A DNA stretch of 64,000 nucleotides from Prochlorococcus sp. scB243_498I20 (lineage in GTDB: Bacteria; Cyanobacteriota; Cyanobacteriia; PCC-6307; Cyanobiaceae), in the NCBI GenBank assembly GCA_000635015.1, contig JFMR01000045.1, positions 434,001 through 498,000 on the forward strand, written 5' to 3'. Shown here in pieces: positions 38,423 to 48,646 of the stretch. The number at the start of each line of letters is the position of its first letter. The first letter of the stretch is position 1. Made by a program: the position numbers and the translations under genes. A model generated the notes under the pieces. That model made no database searches, was not told the origin of the DNA, and saw only the letters and a list, made by a program, of their open reading frames with translations.

Positions 38423-41400
38423 TCAGAATTCGTTTTTTTCAATTATTGAATCAGTATTAATAATTATGTTCTTTAAATTTTCAATGACTTCTGATGAACA
38501 ATTATTCCACATTTTTCTATTGACAATTTCAAGAAATCTTTGTGCAATATCTCTTAAAGCCCATGGATTATTCTCTAGAAAGAAATTCCTAAGATCCAGA
38601 TCACATAACCATGATTTATAAACTTCCTCATAACACCAATCTGAGACTACTTCAGTAGAAGCATCAAAAGCATATAAGTAATCTAGTGTAGCTGAAAATT
38701 CAAACGCCCCTTTATAACCATTATCCTTCATTCCATTTATCCATTTAGGGTTAAGTGTTCTTGATATAACAACTTTATTAATTTCATCTTGTAATTTTGA
38801 AATTTTGGATAATCCAAATTTTGATAAATCACCATGATACATTTCAGGAAATTTACCGCTCAATTTTTTTACTGCTGAAGATAATCCACCCTGAAACTGA
38901 TAATAATCATCAGAATCTAAAATATCATGTTCCTTATTATCTTGGTTATGAACAACTAACTGCACATTTTTAAGAGCATTTTCTAATGATTTTTTATCCT
39001 CTATAGGTTCAAGATTATCACTGTAAATCCATTTACTCCAATTAAGAAAAGATTCTCCAAAATCATCAATATTTTCCCAATTAGAATTTGAAATTAGTTC
39101 TTGCAGACCAGCTCCATATGAACCTGGCGCTGACCCAAATATACGATTAATTGAATCACCATCCCTTGAAGCCCCTGCGAGAGGATTAAATTTATCATCC
39201 TCCTTAAGATTAGAAACAAGATTTATTGCTTTAGAAGTTAATTTAACTAGCTGTGGAAATGCATCTCTAAACATTCCCGAAATCCTTAAAGTAACATCAA
39301 CCCTTGGTCTTTCGAGAACAGATAAAGGAATGATTTCTAGATCAACTACTCTTCTTGAAGGCCCATCCCAAATAGGCTGTACTCCTAATAAATATAGTAT
39401 TTGACAAATGTCTTCACCACCATTTCTCATTGTGGATGTTGCCCATACAGATATTGCTATATTTTTTAAATCTTCTCCATTATCTTGTTTGTATAAATCA
39501 AGTATTTGTGAAGCAGACTGACAACCAACACACCATGCTGATTCAGTTGGCAGTCCTCTCGAATCAACTGAAAAGAAATTTTTACCAGTGGGTAAAGTTT
39601 CAGTTTTACCTCTCGTAGGAGCTCCAGATGGACCACTTTTTACATATTGTCCATTTAATGAATTAATAAAAGATAATTTCTCATTATATGAAGAATTAAT
39701 GATTGGAATTAGAATCTCTTTTTTTAATAATAAAAAATACTTATTATGTTTTTTTTCATTAAAGAAATAGTCTATTATTTTTTGATTTTTATATTTTTCT
39801 AGATTTTTTATATTGATATTCTTTTTGTAAAAAAACAAATATATTAAATACTTTGCTTGTTGTTCCAAAAAATCAATAGCCATTCTAAAGTTTAAAATGT
39901 TTTTTTTGGAAAAAGTCAATAATATTTTTTTATCCTTTTCACTTAACATTTGATCATATTGATTTGTCCAAGGATTCAAATCTAGTTTTAAATGTTTTGC
40001 TATATATTGAGTAAAACCAATTCGGTTCGCATTTGGTACTCTAGCAATACACAAGAATAAATTTATTTCATTAATGTCATTCTGCCTATTACCAAAAATA
40101 TGTAAACCTGTCCTAATTTGAGATTCTTTAATTTTGCAAAGAAAGGAATCAATTTCTTCTATTTGATTATTTTTATTCTTTAAAGTAATTTCGCTAAAAT
40201 CTTTTTTTATTAATTCAAAAATGGAATTTTCTATTATTTCAATCCGATTAGAATTTAATAATTTGGCTTCAAAATATTCGTCTAAATAATTTTCTAATAT
40301 TGAATATTTTCCATATAATTCTGACCTATCCAAAGGAGGAGTTAAATGATCAATAATTGTTGCAGCAGTTCTTCTTTTAGCTTGGGATCCTTCTCCAGGA
40401 TCATTTACTATAAAGGGATATATGTTTGGTATTGCTGGACAAATAATATTTGGAAAACATTTATTGCTGAGACCTATAGATTTACCAGGTAACCATTCAA
40501 CAGTCCCATGTTTACCAATATGGCAGATAGCATTTGCATTAAAAACTTTTTCAATCCAAAAATATTGTGCTAAATATCTATGGGGAGGGGGAAGATCGGG
40601 AGAATGAATATCCCTATCAGTGAAAGCGTCATAACCTCGTTGAGGTTGAATCAATAATGTTATTTTTCCAAATCTAATACCATTTATTGAGAAGCCTTTA
40701 TTATCTAGATCGATCGCATCAGATGGTTTACCCCAACGACTAACAATAATATTTTTGGGATCAATTTCTAAATAATTCCAATATTTTAAATATTCACTAA
40801 GTGGTAAGTAATCTAATGGTTTATTATTTTGAGATTCAATATCATTAGTTCTAGTTTTTATAAGCATTGACATTAATTCCGAAGAATCTTGAGGATAATT
40901 ACAAGATCCAAGATCATAACCCTCTTCTTTTAACCAATTAAGAATATTTATTATTGAAGATGGTGTATTTAGACCAACGCCATTACCGATTCTTCCGTTC
41001 TTTACTGGATAATTACTTATTACTAAACAAATTCTTTTTTCAAAATTATTAAGTTTCTGAAGTTTCACATAATTTGTTGCAAATTTTGAAATCCATTGAA
41101 TACCTACTTGATCAGCTTTGTAACTAGTTATTTCACTATATAGTGTATTTTTCTTAGAAATTATTTCTTTAAATGCTGAAGGACAGGTAGTAATTCTTCC
41201 ATCAAATTCAGGAATAATTATTTGCATCAATAAATCAGATGAATTCATTCCAATAGATGAATTTAACCACTTTTTTCTTGATCTATTAGAAGAAAGAAGC
41301 TGTAAAATTGGAATTTTAAGAGAAGTAAAAATATTTGTTGAATTTTCAATTAATTCATTATTTTTGATTTGAGATGAAGAAAATGAAGTTGTGGTAATTA

Positions 41401-42160
41401 TTAGTTTAATATCTTCTTTTTTAAAAATTTCTATTAATTTCTTCTGAATAATATGATCTTTTAGTGTTGAAATAAAAAATGTTTTAGGAGACAATCCGCA
41501 TTTTCTTAATTGCAAGTTAAGTTTTTCGTTTACTTCAATTTCATTAGCCAAAAAAAGTGATTTATAGGATATTATTCCTATCTTTTCGCCACTTTCATTT
41601 TTCCAATCATGTAAATAGGGATCTGCATAAAAAGTAATATTCAAAAATTCATCAGGAATTAATTTTTCATCTACAACTAAATAATTTAAACAATTAAGAA
41701 ACTTTCTATAATTATCCAGTCCTCCAGATCTTAGTAATCTAGAAATATTTACTGCAATATTTTTATCTATACTACTTATTTCACATAAGGAGATTTCCTG
41801 GTCAATGGTGCCTGATAGGATTACTAACTTCCTTTTTTTATTAACTGCTTGCCAATTTAAAAGTTGTTCTATTCCATAGTTCCATGTACCTTTATCTCCA
41901 AATATTCTAAGTACGACTACTTTTGCAAAATTTATTGTTTTTAATAAATAATTATCTATTTGAGCAGAGGAATTTAAATTAGAAATTTCTAAAGCTCTTA
42001 TATTATTTTTTAATGAAGCAAATTCTTTTTCTAACAATAAGTTTGATATAAGATTTAAATCAGCCTTGACACTTGTTATAAAAATAAAATCTGCAGCTGG
42101 TTGCTCAATTAAATCATCCTTATTCTTTTCATTTCCTGCTATATTTAATATCCTGTGCAT
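38423..42160 (-). CDS. cobN: Cobaltochelatase subunit CobN
   Basis: Large subunit of the aerobic-type ATP-dependent cobaltochelatase that inserts cobalt into the corrin ring, homologous to magnesium chelatase ChlH. 1245 residues is typical. Visible family blocks are HIGKHGTVEWLPGKSIGLS near 537-555, NDPGEGSQAKRRTAATIIDHL near 577-597 (shown in part) and STMRNGGEDICQILYLLG near 910-927. The cysteines in WCVGCQSAS lie near 880. ChlH is longer and lacks this end. With CobU and MetH nearby, the organism makes and uses B12. Confidence 0.95.
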   Translation of the reverse strand: MHRILNIAGNEKNKDDLIEQPAADFIFITSVKADLNLISNLLLEKEFASLKNNIRALEISNLNSSAQIDNYLLKTINFAKVVVLRIFGDKGTWNYGIEQLLNWQAVNKKRKLVILSGTIDQEISLCEISSIDKNIAVNISRLLRSGGLDNYRKFLNCLNYLVVDEKLIPDEFLNITFYADPYLHDWKNESGEKIGIISYKSLFLANEIEVNEKLNLQLRKCGLSPKTFFISTLKDHIIQKKLIEIFKKEDIKLIITTTSFSSSQIKNNELIENSTNIFTSLKIPILQLLSSNRSRKKWLNSSIGMNSSDLLMQIIIPEFDGRITTCPSAFKEIISKKNTLYSEITSYKADQVGIQWISKFATNYVKLQKLNNFEKRICLVISNYPVKNGRIGNGVGLNTPSSIINILNWLKEEGYDLGSCNYPQDSSELMSMLIKTRTNDIESQNNKPLDYLPLSEYLKYWNYLEIDPKNIIVSRWGKPSDAIDLDNKGFSINGIRFGKITLLIQPQRGYDAFTDRDIHSPDLPPPHRYLAQYFWIEKVFNANAICHIGKHGTVEWLPGKSIGLSNKCFPNIICPAIPNIYPFIVNDPGEGSQAKRRTAATIIDHLTPPLDRSELYGKYSILENYLDEYFEAKLLNSNRIEIIENSIFELIKKDFSEITLKNKNNQIEEIDSFLCKIKESQIRTGLHIFGNRQNDINEINLFLCIARVPNANRIGFTQYIAKHLKLDLNPWTNQYDQMLSEKDKKILLTFSKKNILNFRMAIDFLEQQAKYLIYLFFYKKNINIKNLEKYKNQKIIDYFFNEKKHNKYFLLLKKEILIPIINSSYNEKLSFINSLNGQYVKSGPSGAPTRGKTETLPTGKNFFSVDSRGLPTESAWCVGCQSASQILDLYKQDNGEDLKNIAISVWATSTMRNGGEDICQILYLLGVQPIWDGPSRRVVDLEIIPLSVLERPRVDVTLRISGMFRDAFPQLVKLTSKAINLVSNLKEDDKFNPLAGASRDGDSINRIFGSAPGSYGAGLQELISNSNWENIDDFGESFLNWSKWIYSDNLEPIEDKKSLENALKNVQLVVHNQDNKEHDILDSDDYYQFQGGLSSAVKKLSGKFPEMYHGDLSKFGLSKISKLQDEINKVVISRTLNPKWINGMKDNGYKGAFEFSATLDYLYAFDASTEVVSDWCYEEVYKSWLCDLDLRNFFLENNPWALRDIAQRFLEIVNRKMWNNCSSEVIENLKNIIINTDSIIEKNEF

Positions 42161-42232
42161 TTTTATATATAAATAAGGTTTAGAATACGTAAGTAGGATA
42201 AAACAAGTTTACCTTAATTAAATAAATTAAAT

Positions 42233-43147
42233 ATGCATGAATTTCTTCCATACGCCTGGTTCGAAGGTAAATGTATTCCATTTAAAGAAGCAAAAATATC
42301 AATAGCTACTCATGCACTTCATTACGGTACTGCTGCATTTGGAGGAATGCGAGCGATACCTAATCCAACAAAAAAAGAAGAATTCCTTTTGTTTAGAACT
42401 GATAAACATATAAAAAGATTATCTCAAAGTGCAAAATTACTCTTAACTGAAATTTCTGAAGAATATATTTTTAAAGCCTTAGAAGAAGTTATAAAAAGAA
42501 ACAAGCCAGAAAAACCTATTTATATAAGACCATTTGTATATACAAGCGATTTAGGTATAGCGCCAAGGTTACACAATATTGAAACAAATTTCTTTATTTA
42601 TTGTATTGAACTAGGAGATTATCTATCCCCAGATGGTGTTTCTTGTAGAATGAGTAGTTGGACAAGGCAAGAAGATAGATCTCTCCCCTTAAGAGGAAAA
42701 ATAAGTGGAGCATATATTACTAGTTCATTAGCCAAAACAGAAGCTAGTTTATCGGGTTTTGATGAAGCCCTGCTATTAAATTCAAGTGGTAAGGTAAGCG
42801 AAGCTAGTGGTATGAATTTATTTATTGTAAGGAATGGAGACTTAATCACTCCTGGTGTTGATCAAGATATCCTTGAGGGTATTACTAGAGCTAGTGTAAT
42901 TGAATTAGCAAAATCATTTGGAATAAATGTAATTGAGAGGCCTGTTGATAAAACAGAATTATTAATAGCCGATGAAGTATTTCTAACTGGTACAGCAGCA
43001 AAAATTACACCAGTTAAAAAAATTGAATCAACTGAATTAAATGTTGAAAGACCAATAATGAATAAATTAAAAAATAAGCTTATAGAAATAACAGAAGGTC
43101 GTTCTCAAGACTATGATAATTGGGTAACAAGAATTTCACTAAAATAA
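42233..43147 (+). CDS. ilvE: Branched-chain-amino-acid aminotransferase
   Basis: PLP fold-type IV transaminase for the last step of Leu, Ile and Val synthesis. 304 residues. It has ATHALHYGTAAFGGMRA near 25-41, the Schiff-base Lys in LRGKISGAYITSSLAKTEA (about 152-170), NSSGKVSEASGMNLF near 183-197 and FLTGTAAKITPV near 251-262. Divergent from cobN, with 17 bases to metH. Confidence 0.95.
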   Translation: MHEFLPYAWFEGKCIPFKEAKISIATHALHYGTAAFGGMRAIPNPTKKEEFLLFRTDKHIKRLSQSAKLLLTEISEEYIFKALEEVIKRNKPEKPIYIRPFVYTSDLGIAPRLHNIETNFFIYCIELGDYLSPDGVSCRMSSWTRQEDRSLPLRGKISGAYITSSLAKTEASLSGFDEALLLNSSGKVSEASGMNLFIVRNGDLITPGVDQDILEGITRASVIELAKSFGINVIERPVDKTELLIADEVFLTGTAAKITPVKKIESTELNVERPIMNKLKNKLIEITEGRSQDYDNWVTRISLK

Positions 43148-43164
43148 ATTATTTTTAACCTAAA

Positions 43165-46100
43165 ATGGAATCTTTCAGAACCTATTTAAATAGAGATGAA
43201 AAACCATTAATCATTTTTGACGGAGGTACTGGAACATCTTTTCAGAACTTAAATCTTACTGCAGATGACTTTGGAGGAAAAGAATTAGAGGGATGTAATG
43301 AAAACCTTGTTTTATCATCGCCAGAGGTAGTTGAGAAGGTTCATAATTCATTTTTAGAAGCAGGTTGTCATGTTATAGAAACTAATACATTTGGTGCCTC
43401 ATCAATAGTTCTTGATGAATATGATATTGCAGATAAGGCTTATGAGATAAATAAAAATGCAGCATTTATAGCAAAAAAAGCTGCTGCCAAATACGCATCA
43501 GTTGATAAACCAAGGTTTGTAGCAGGTTCAATTGGGCCAACAACTAAATTACCCACCTTAGGACATATAGATTTTGATGAATTAAAGCAATCATATAAAG
43601 AACAAATTTATGGTCTTATAGATGGAGGAGTTGATCTTCTTTTGATTGAAACTTGTCAGGATGTTTTACAAATTAAATCTGCCTTATTAGCATCAAAAGA
43701 AATTCTAGAAAGTAAAAATATTGATATACCTTTAATGGTATCTATAACAATGGAAACAACAGGTACTATGCTTGTTGGATCTGATATTGCTTCTGCATTA
43801 ACAATATTAGAGCCATTTAATATAGATATCCTTGGACTTAATTGTGCAACTGGTCCTGAGCAAATGAAAGATCATATTAAATATTTGTCTGAAAATTCTC
43901 CCTTCGCTATAAGCTGCATTCCCAATGCAGGTCTTCCTGAAAATATTGGTGGTGTAGCTCACTATAGATTGAAGCCAATAGAATTAAAGATGCAGTTAAT
44001 GAATTTTATATATGACTTTAATGTTCAATTAATAGGTGGATGTTGTGGGACAACACCTGAACATATAAAGTACCTGTCTTCAATAATCGATGAAATTATT
44101 GATATTGAAAGGACTTACAACAATGGTAAGAAAAATTCAAGTGGTTTTATTCCATCTGCCTCATCAATATATAACTCTGTGCCATATAAACAAGACAATT
44201 CAATTTTGATAGTAGGAGAAAGATTAAATGCAAGTGGATCAAAAAAGGTAAGGGAGTTATTAAATAATGACGATTGGGATGGCTTAGTTGCAATTGCAAA
44301 GCAACAACAAAAAGAAAATGCTCACGTTCTTGATGTAAATGTTGATTATGTAGGCAGAGACGGAGTGAAAGATATGAAGGAAATAACTTCAAGACTAGTT
44401 ACCAATATAAATTTACCATTAATGATTGACTCTACAGATGCAGACAAAATGGAAAGTGGATTAATGTCAGCTGGTGGTAAATGTATTATAAATTCAACCA
44501 ATTACGAAGATGGCAATGAAAGGTTTGATCAAGTTCTAAATTTAGCCTTAGGGTATGGTGCAGGTCTTGTTGTCGGAACAATTGATGAAGATGGAATGGC
44601 AAGGAATTCAGAAAATAAATATAAGATTGTCAAACGAGCGATTAATAGAACAAGAGAATGTGGTTTGTCAGATTATGAGCTATTTTTTGATCCATTAGCT
44701 CTGCCAATATCTACAGGGATAGAAGAAGATAGATTAAACGCTAAAGAAACTATTAGTGCTATATTAAAAATTCGTGAAAATTTCCCAGATATTCATATCA
44801 TACTTGGGATATCAAACATTAGTTTTGGTCTTTCACCTTTATCAAGAATTAATCTAAATTCAATATTTTTAGATGAATGCATTAAAGCAGGATTAGATTC
44901 TGCTATCATCGCACCAAATAAAATTTTGCCATTATCAAAAATTTCTGAAGAAACTAAAAAGCTTTGCTTAGATTTGATTTATGATAAAAGAAAATTTGAA
45001 GATGATATTTGTATTTATGATCCATTAGTAGAATTAACAAAGGCTTTTCAAGATTTATCAATTCAAGATTTCAAAAAAGCATCTTCAGAAAATAAAAACC
45101 TAACTCTTGAAGAAAGTCTGAAAAATCATATTATAGATGGAGAAAAAATAGGTTTAGAGGATCAATTAAATAAAGCGTTAAAAAAATATAAACCTCTTGA
45201 AATAATTAATACCTTTTTACTAGATGGGATGAAAGTTGTAGGAGATTTATTTGGCTCAGGTCAAATGCAATTACCATTTGTACTCCAATCCGCTGAAACA
45301 ATGAAATTTGCTGTTTCAATTTTAGAACCATACATGGAAACTGTAGATGAGAACATATCAAATGGAAAACTTTTAATAGCAACTGTCAAAGGCGATGTAC
45401 ATGATATTGGAAAAAATTTGGTAGATATAATACTTACAAATAATGGTTATGACGTAATAAATCTAGGAATAAAGCAAGATGTTTCAGCAATAATAGATGC
45501 ACAAAAAAAATACAATGCAGATTGCATCGCTATGAGCGGATTACTTGTTAAATCAACTGCTTTTATGAAAGATAATTTAGAGGCTTTTAACAATGAAAAT
45601 ATTAGTGTTCCAGTAATATTAGGAGGCGCAGCCTTAACCCCAAAATTTGTAAATGAGGACTGCAGCAAAATATATAAAGGGAAAATATTGTACGGAAAAG
45701 ATGCGTTCACTGATCTTAAATTTATGAATGAATATATGGATAATAAGAAAAAGGGTAATTGGTCAAATACAGAGGGTTTCATTAACAATGAAGGTATAAA
45801 TATTAATTTAGCCTCATCAAAATCAAACTCTCAAGCTGTTAAAAAATCTATATCCATAAATACCGAGACTTCCATATTAAATTTAAAAGAAAATTTTATA
45901 AGATCTAAATTTATAAATGAAGAAGATCCAATTCAAGCGCCTTTCTTGGGAACGAAAGTCTTGAACGATATTGATATAGATTTAAATAAGTTAATATTTT
46001 ATTTAGATACAAAAGCTTTATTTAGCGGGCAATGGCAAATAAAAAAAGGAAAAAACCAAAGCGTTGATGAATACAATAATTATTTGGATTCATATGCTAA

Positions 46101-46731
46101 ACCATTGTTAGATAAATGGTTAGAGATAATTATAGAGAAAAAACTTATATCACCCAAAGCAGTTTATGGATATTTCAGATGCGGGAGAAAAGATAATAGT
46201 ATTTTCTTATTTGATGAAAAATCATTAAATAAAATTTCCCAATTTAATTTTCCACGACAAAAATCTGGGAATAATTTATGCATAGCTGATTTTTATTGTG
46301 ATTTGAAAAATGACAAACCGATAGATATATTTCCTATGCAGGCAGTAACCATGGGCGATATTGCTAGTGAATATTCTCAAAAATTATTTAAAGAAGATAA
46401 ATATAGCGATTATTTGTTATTCCATGGACTTACAGTGCAATTAGCGGAAGCTCTAGCTGAGTATGTCCATGCATTAATTCGTATTGAATGTGGTTTTAGG
46501 TCTAAAGAACCAGACAAAAATAGAGAAATACTAGCTCAAAAATATAGAGGAGCTAGATATTCTTTTGGTTATCCTGCATGTCCAAAAGTATCTGATTCAA
46601 ACATACAATTATCATTGTTGGATGCTAAAAGAATAAACTTGACCATGGATGAATCCGAACAACTACATCCAGAACAAAGTACTACAGCAATCATTTCACT
46701 ACACTCAAAAGCTAAATATTTCAGCGCTTAA
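43165..46731 (+). CDS. metH: Cobalamin-dependent methionine synthase
   Basis: Transfers methyl from 5-methyl-THF to homocysteine using methylcobalamin. 1188 residues in the canonical order: homocysteine domain with Zn ligands Cys227, Cys293 and Cys294 (LNCATGP, GGCCGTTPEHI); pterin domain from about 335 (GERLNASGSKKVR); B12 cap near 640-730; B12 domain with DVHDIGKNLVD, where His746 is the lower cobalt ligand; and the reactivation domain near 900-1188 with RYSFGYPACP. Cobalamin dependence fits CobN and CobU in the same window. Confidence 0.97.
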   Translation: MESFRTYLNRDEKPLIIFDGGTGTSFQNLNLTADDFGGKELEGCNENLVLSSPEVVEKVHNSFLEAGCHVIETNTFGASSIVLDEYDIADKAYEINKNAAFIAKKAAAKYASVDKPRFVAGSIGPTTKLPTLGHIDFDELKQSYKEQIYGLIDGGVDLLLIETCQDVLQIKSALLASKEILESKNIDIPLMVSITMETTGTMLVGSDIASALTILEPFNIDILGLNCATGPEQMKDHIKYLSENSPFAISCIPNAGLPENIGGVAHYRLKPIELKMQLMNFIYDFNVQLIGGCCGTTPEHIKYLSSIIDEIIDIERTYNNGKKNSSGFIPSASSIYNSVPYKQDNSILIVGERLNASGSKKVRELLNNDDWDGLVAIAKQQQKENAHVLDVNVDYVGRDGVKDMKEITSRLVTNINLPLMIDSTDADKMESGLMSAGGKCIINSTNYEDGNERFDQVLNLALGYGAGLVVGTIDEDGMARNSENKYKIVKRAINRTRECGLSDYELFFDPLALPISTGIEEDRLNAKETISAILKIRENFPDIHIILGISNISFGLSPLSRINLNSIFLDECIKAGLDSAIIAPNKILPLSKISEETKKLCLDLIYDKRKFEDDICIYDPLVELTKAFQDLSIQDFKKASSENKNLTLEESLKNHIIDGEKIGLEDQLNKALKKYKPLEIINTFLLDGMKVVGDLFGSGQMQLPFVLQSAETMKFAVSILEPYMETVDENISNGKLLIATVKGDVHDIGKNLVDIILTNNGYDVINLGIKQDVSAIIDAQKKYNADCIAMSGLLVKSTAFMKDNLEAFNNENISVPVILGGAALTPKFVNEDCSKIYKGKILYGKDAFTDLKFMNEYMDNKKKGNWSNTEGFINNEGININLASSKSNSQAVKKSISINTETSILNLKENFIRSKFINEEDPIQAPFLGTKVLNDIDIDLNKLIFYLDTKALFSGQWQIKKGKNQSVDEYNNYLDSYAKPLLDKWLEIIIEKKLISPKAVYGYFRCGRKDNSIFLFDEKSLNKISQFNFPRQKSGNNLCIADFYCDLKNDKPIDIFPMQAVTMGDIASEYSQKLFKEDKYSDYLLFHGLTVQLAEALAEYVHALIRIECGFRSKEPDKNREILAQKYRGARYSFGYPACPKVSDSNIQLSLLDAKRINLTMDESEQLHPEQSTTAIISLHSKAKYFSA

Positions 46732-46740
46732 GCTAAATTT

Positions 46741-46959
46741 TTAGTTATTTTCTAAATATTCAATAATTTCTTCCTGTAGTTCTTCCATCGTTTCATTATC
46801 ACCCAGATCAAGTCCCTCACCCGCGGCATCCTGTGTTAACTCAAGATAATATGAAGCACCATCACTAGATAAAAATTCTAATGCGGAAGTTTCATCACTA
46901 TCTTTAAAAGCTTCATAAAGAGCTTTAAATGCAATATTTTCAGTAAAGTCCCAATCCAT
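46741..46959 (-). CDS. Small acidic hypothetical protein, 72 aa
   Basis: A 72-residue very acidic protein (ends EEIIEYLENN), starting MDWDFTENIAFKALYEAFKD and containing DAAGEGLDLGDNETMEELQEE spread over residues 44-64. Predicted helical and soluble, no cysteine and no catalytic motif. It converges on metH with nine bases between stops. It has a good ORF shape and looks like a conserved picocyanobacterial small protein, but I do not recognise a function. Confidence 0.65.
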   Translation of the reverse strand: MDWDFTENIAFKALYEAFKDSDETSALEFLSSDGASYYLELTQDAAGEGLDLGDNETMEELQEEIIEYLENN

Positions 46960-47057
46960 AATGAAAAAAACCTTATTAGAATTATTACCTCCTTACCCCC
47001 CATACTCGTCAACCTTTTTTAAAGAAATGTTGGTGTTTTATTATTATTAAAAAAACT

Positions 47058-47441
47058 ATGACCATAAATAATCAAAATCAGTTAAATGTCCTTGGAGAAG
47101 AAATTGAGATTTGTAGTTGTGCACCTATGACAGGGTGGTTCAGGGATGGATATTGCAACTATGACACAAATGATGGAGGGAATCATTCCATATGTTGTGT
47201 AATGGATGATAATTTCCTGAAATATAGTAAATCACAAGGTAATGATTTAATAACTCCCATGCCTATTTATTCCTTCCCAGGACTAAAGGATGGTGATCAT
47301 TGGTGTATTTGTCTTGATAGGTGGAAGCAAGCATTATTAGACGGTCTTGCACCAAAAGTAATATTAGAATCAACGAATATTGTAGTCTTAGAATCAGTAC
47401 CTCTGGAAAAATTGAAAGAATATCAATTTAATAAAAAGTAA
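47058..47441 (+). CDS. DUF2237 family protein
   Basis: A 127-residue protein of the DUF2237 family. It has CSCAPMTGWFRDGYC near residues 18-32, HSICCVMDDNFLKYSKSQGND near 41-61 (shown as separate blocks HSICCVMDD and YSKSQGND) and GDHWCICLDRWKQA near 77-90. Conserved cysteines and Asp/His hint at metal or redox chemistry, but no function is established. Standard family length. Alone between divergent and co-directional neighbours. Confidence 0.85.
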   Translation: MTINNQNQLNVLGEEIEICSCAPMTGWFRDGYCNYDTNDGGNHSICCVMDDNFLKYSKSQGNDLITPMPIYSFPGLKDGDHWCICLDRWKQALLDGLAPKVILESTNIVVLESVPLEKLKEYQFNKK

Positions 47442-47489
47442 TTATAAGTTTATTTTTTTTTTTAGAATGATAATAATAAATTTTTTTAA

Positions 47490-48320
47490 ATGAGTTTAGA
47501 AATATATTGGAAAAAAGCACTAGAACAAACTCAATTATCAATTGATGGTAAATCATTATATCCTCTCAAAACTGATATTATTACAAGAGATTTATATGAA
47601 AAAGACGACTTCATAATTAGGAAACTCGATACTTCAAAATTTAATAAAAAAAAAATTTATGGTCCTAAGCAAAATCCATTTTGTCCTTGGGAAAAGATAC
47701 TAGAAATTGATAAAATTGGTGATAATCATCAATTAATATTAAATAAGTACCCTGTACAAAAAGGTCATATTTTACTTATTACAAATGAATGGAAACCTCA
47801 AAATGGATGGTTAGATATTAAAGATTGGAGAGCAATCCAACAAGTTAATAAAGATACTAGTGGATTATGGTTTTTCAATAGTTCTCCAATTGCGGGAGCG
47901 AGTCAACCTCATAGGCATTTTCAACTTCTGCGTAGATCTAAAGGTGAGATATCATGCCCTAGAGAAAAGTGGTTTTTAGGGATGAACTCATATCAAGATA
48001 TAGATAGTAAGCTAAAAAAAAATATTGTTGTATCCAAATTTAATTTTTCAGAAAATCCATCATGTCTTTTTGAATTTTACTTGGAATTATGCAAGAAATT
48101 AGGACTTGGGAACCCTATTAGTGATAAGAAACCGATATATCCTTACAATATTTTAATAACTAATAAATGGATCGCTATTATAAAAAGAAAAAACGATCAT
48201 ATACATGGTTTCAGTATTAACGGTTTAGGATTTGCAGGATACTTATTAGTAACTGAAAATTCAAATATTAATTATTTAAAGAAATTAGGTCCTGAAAAAC
48301 TTCTAGAAAATTTTGTTTGA
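47490..48320 (+). CDS. ATP adenylyltransferase (Ap4A phosphorylase)
   Basis: HIT-superfamily GalT-like enzyme that phosphorolyses diadenosine tetraphosphate to ATP and ADP. 276 residues. NPFCPWEKILEI lies near 62, LILNKYPVQKGHILLIT near 87 and the catalytic block SSPIAGASQPHRHFQLLRR near 130-148 with the HxH-type histidines. The C-terminal domain carries PYPYNILIT-like YPYNILITNKW near 214. Known family members control Ap4A, a stress alarmone. Start chosen at the first ATG, preceded by an AT spacer. Confidence 0.87.
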   Translation: MSLEIYWKKALEQTQLSIDGKSLYPLKTDIITRDLYEKDDFIIRKLDTSKFNKKKIYGPKQNPFCPWEKILEIDKIGDNHQLILNKYPVQKGHILLITNEWKPQNGWLDIKDWRAIQQVNKDTSGLWFFNSSPIAGASQPHRHFQLLRRSKGEISCPREKWFLGMNSYQDIDSKLKKNIVVSKFNFSENPSCLFEFYLELCKKLGLGNPISDKKPIYPYNILITNKWIAIIKRKNDHIHGFSINGLGFAGYLLVTENSNINYLKKLGPEKLLENFV

Positions 48321-48323
48321 ATA

Positions 48324-48503
48324 CTAGTTAGTTACTTCAACTTCCTTATCTCTGCTTATTTGGCTTTCTAGAACTTCTATAGATGCTGTTACTGAGGCAA
48401 TTTTACGTTCAAGTGAATCCTTAATATAATTGAGCATTTCTAATTTCTTATGTTGATAAAAACTCTTTTTTTCTCTAGATGAATTGAAATAACAATTAAA
48501 CAT
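48324..48503 (-). CDS. Small helical hypothetical protein, 59 aa
   Basis: An ATG frame on the minus strand, convergent with the Ap4A phosphorylase (three bases between stops). The 59-residue product begins MFNCYFNSSREKKSFYQ and has a probable coiled-coil helix MLNYIKDSLERKIA followed by SIEVLESQISRDKE. The heptad-like pattern and complete fill of the gap argue for a real gene. Family and function unknown. Confidence 0.5.
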   Translation of the reverse strand: MFNCYFNSSREKKSFYQHKKLEMLNYIKDSLERKIASVTASIEVLESQISRDKEVEVTN

Positions 48504-48646
48504 TTTTGTTTTTATTATAAAAAGACACTTAATTGACTTGTGACATAAAAATAAATTGGTTTTAATTTAAAAACAATATTTCGTATGGACTTTCAATTTT
48601 TTTTGAATAAAATTAAATAAATTCCATACTATTCAAGAAAATATTA

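Noticed and set aside
42161-43164. Cobalamin riboswitch upstream of cobN or metH
   Set aside because: The spacers (72 and 17 bases) are too short for the element, and no conserved B12-box sequence is visible.
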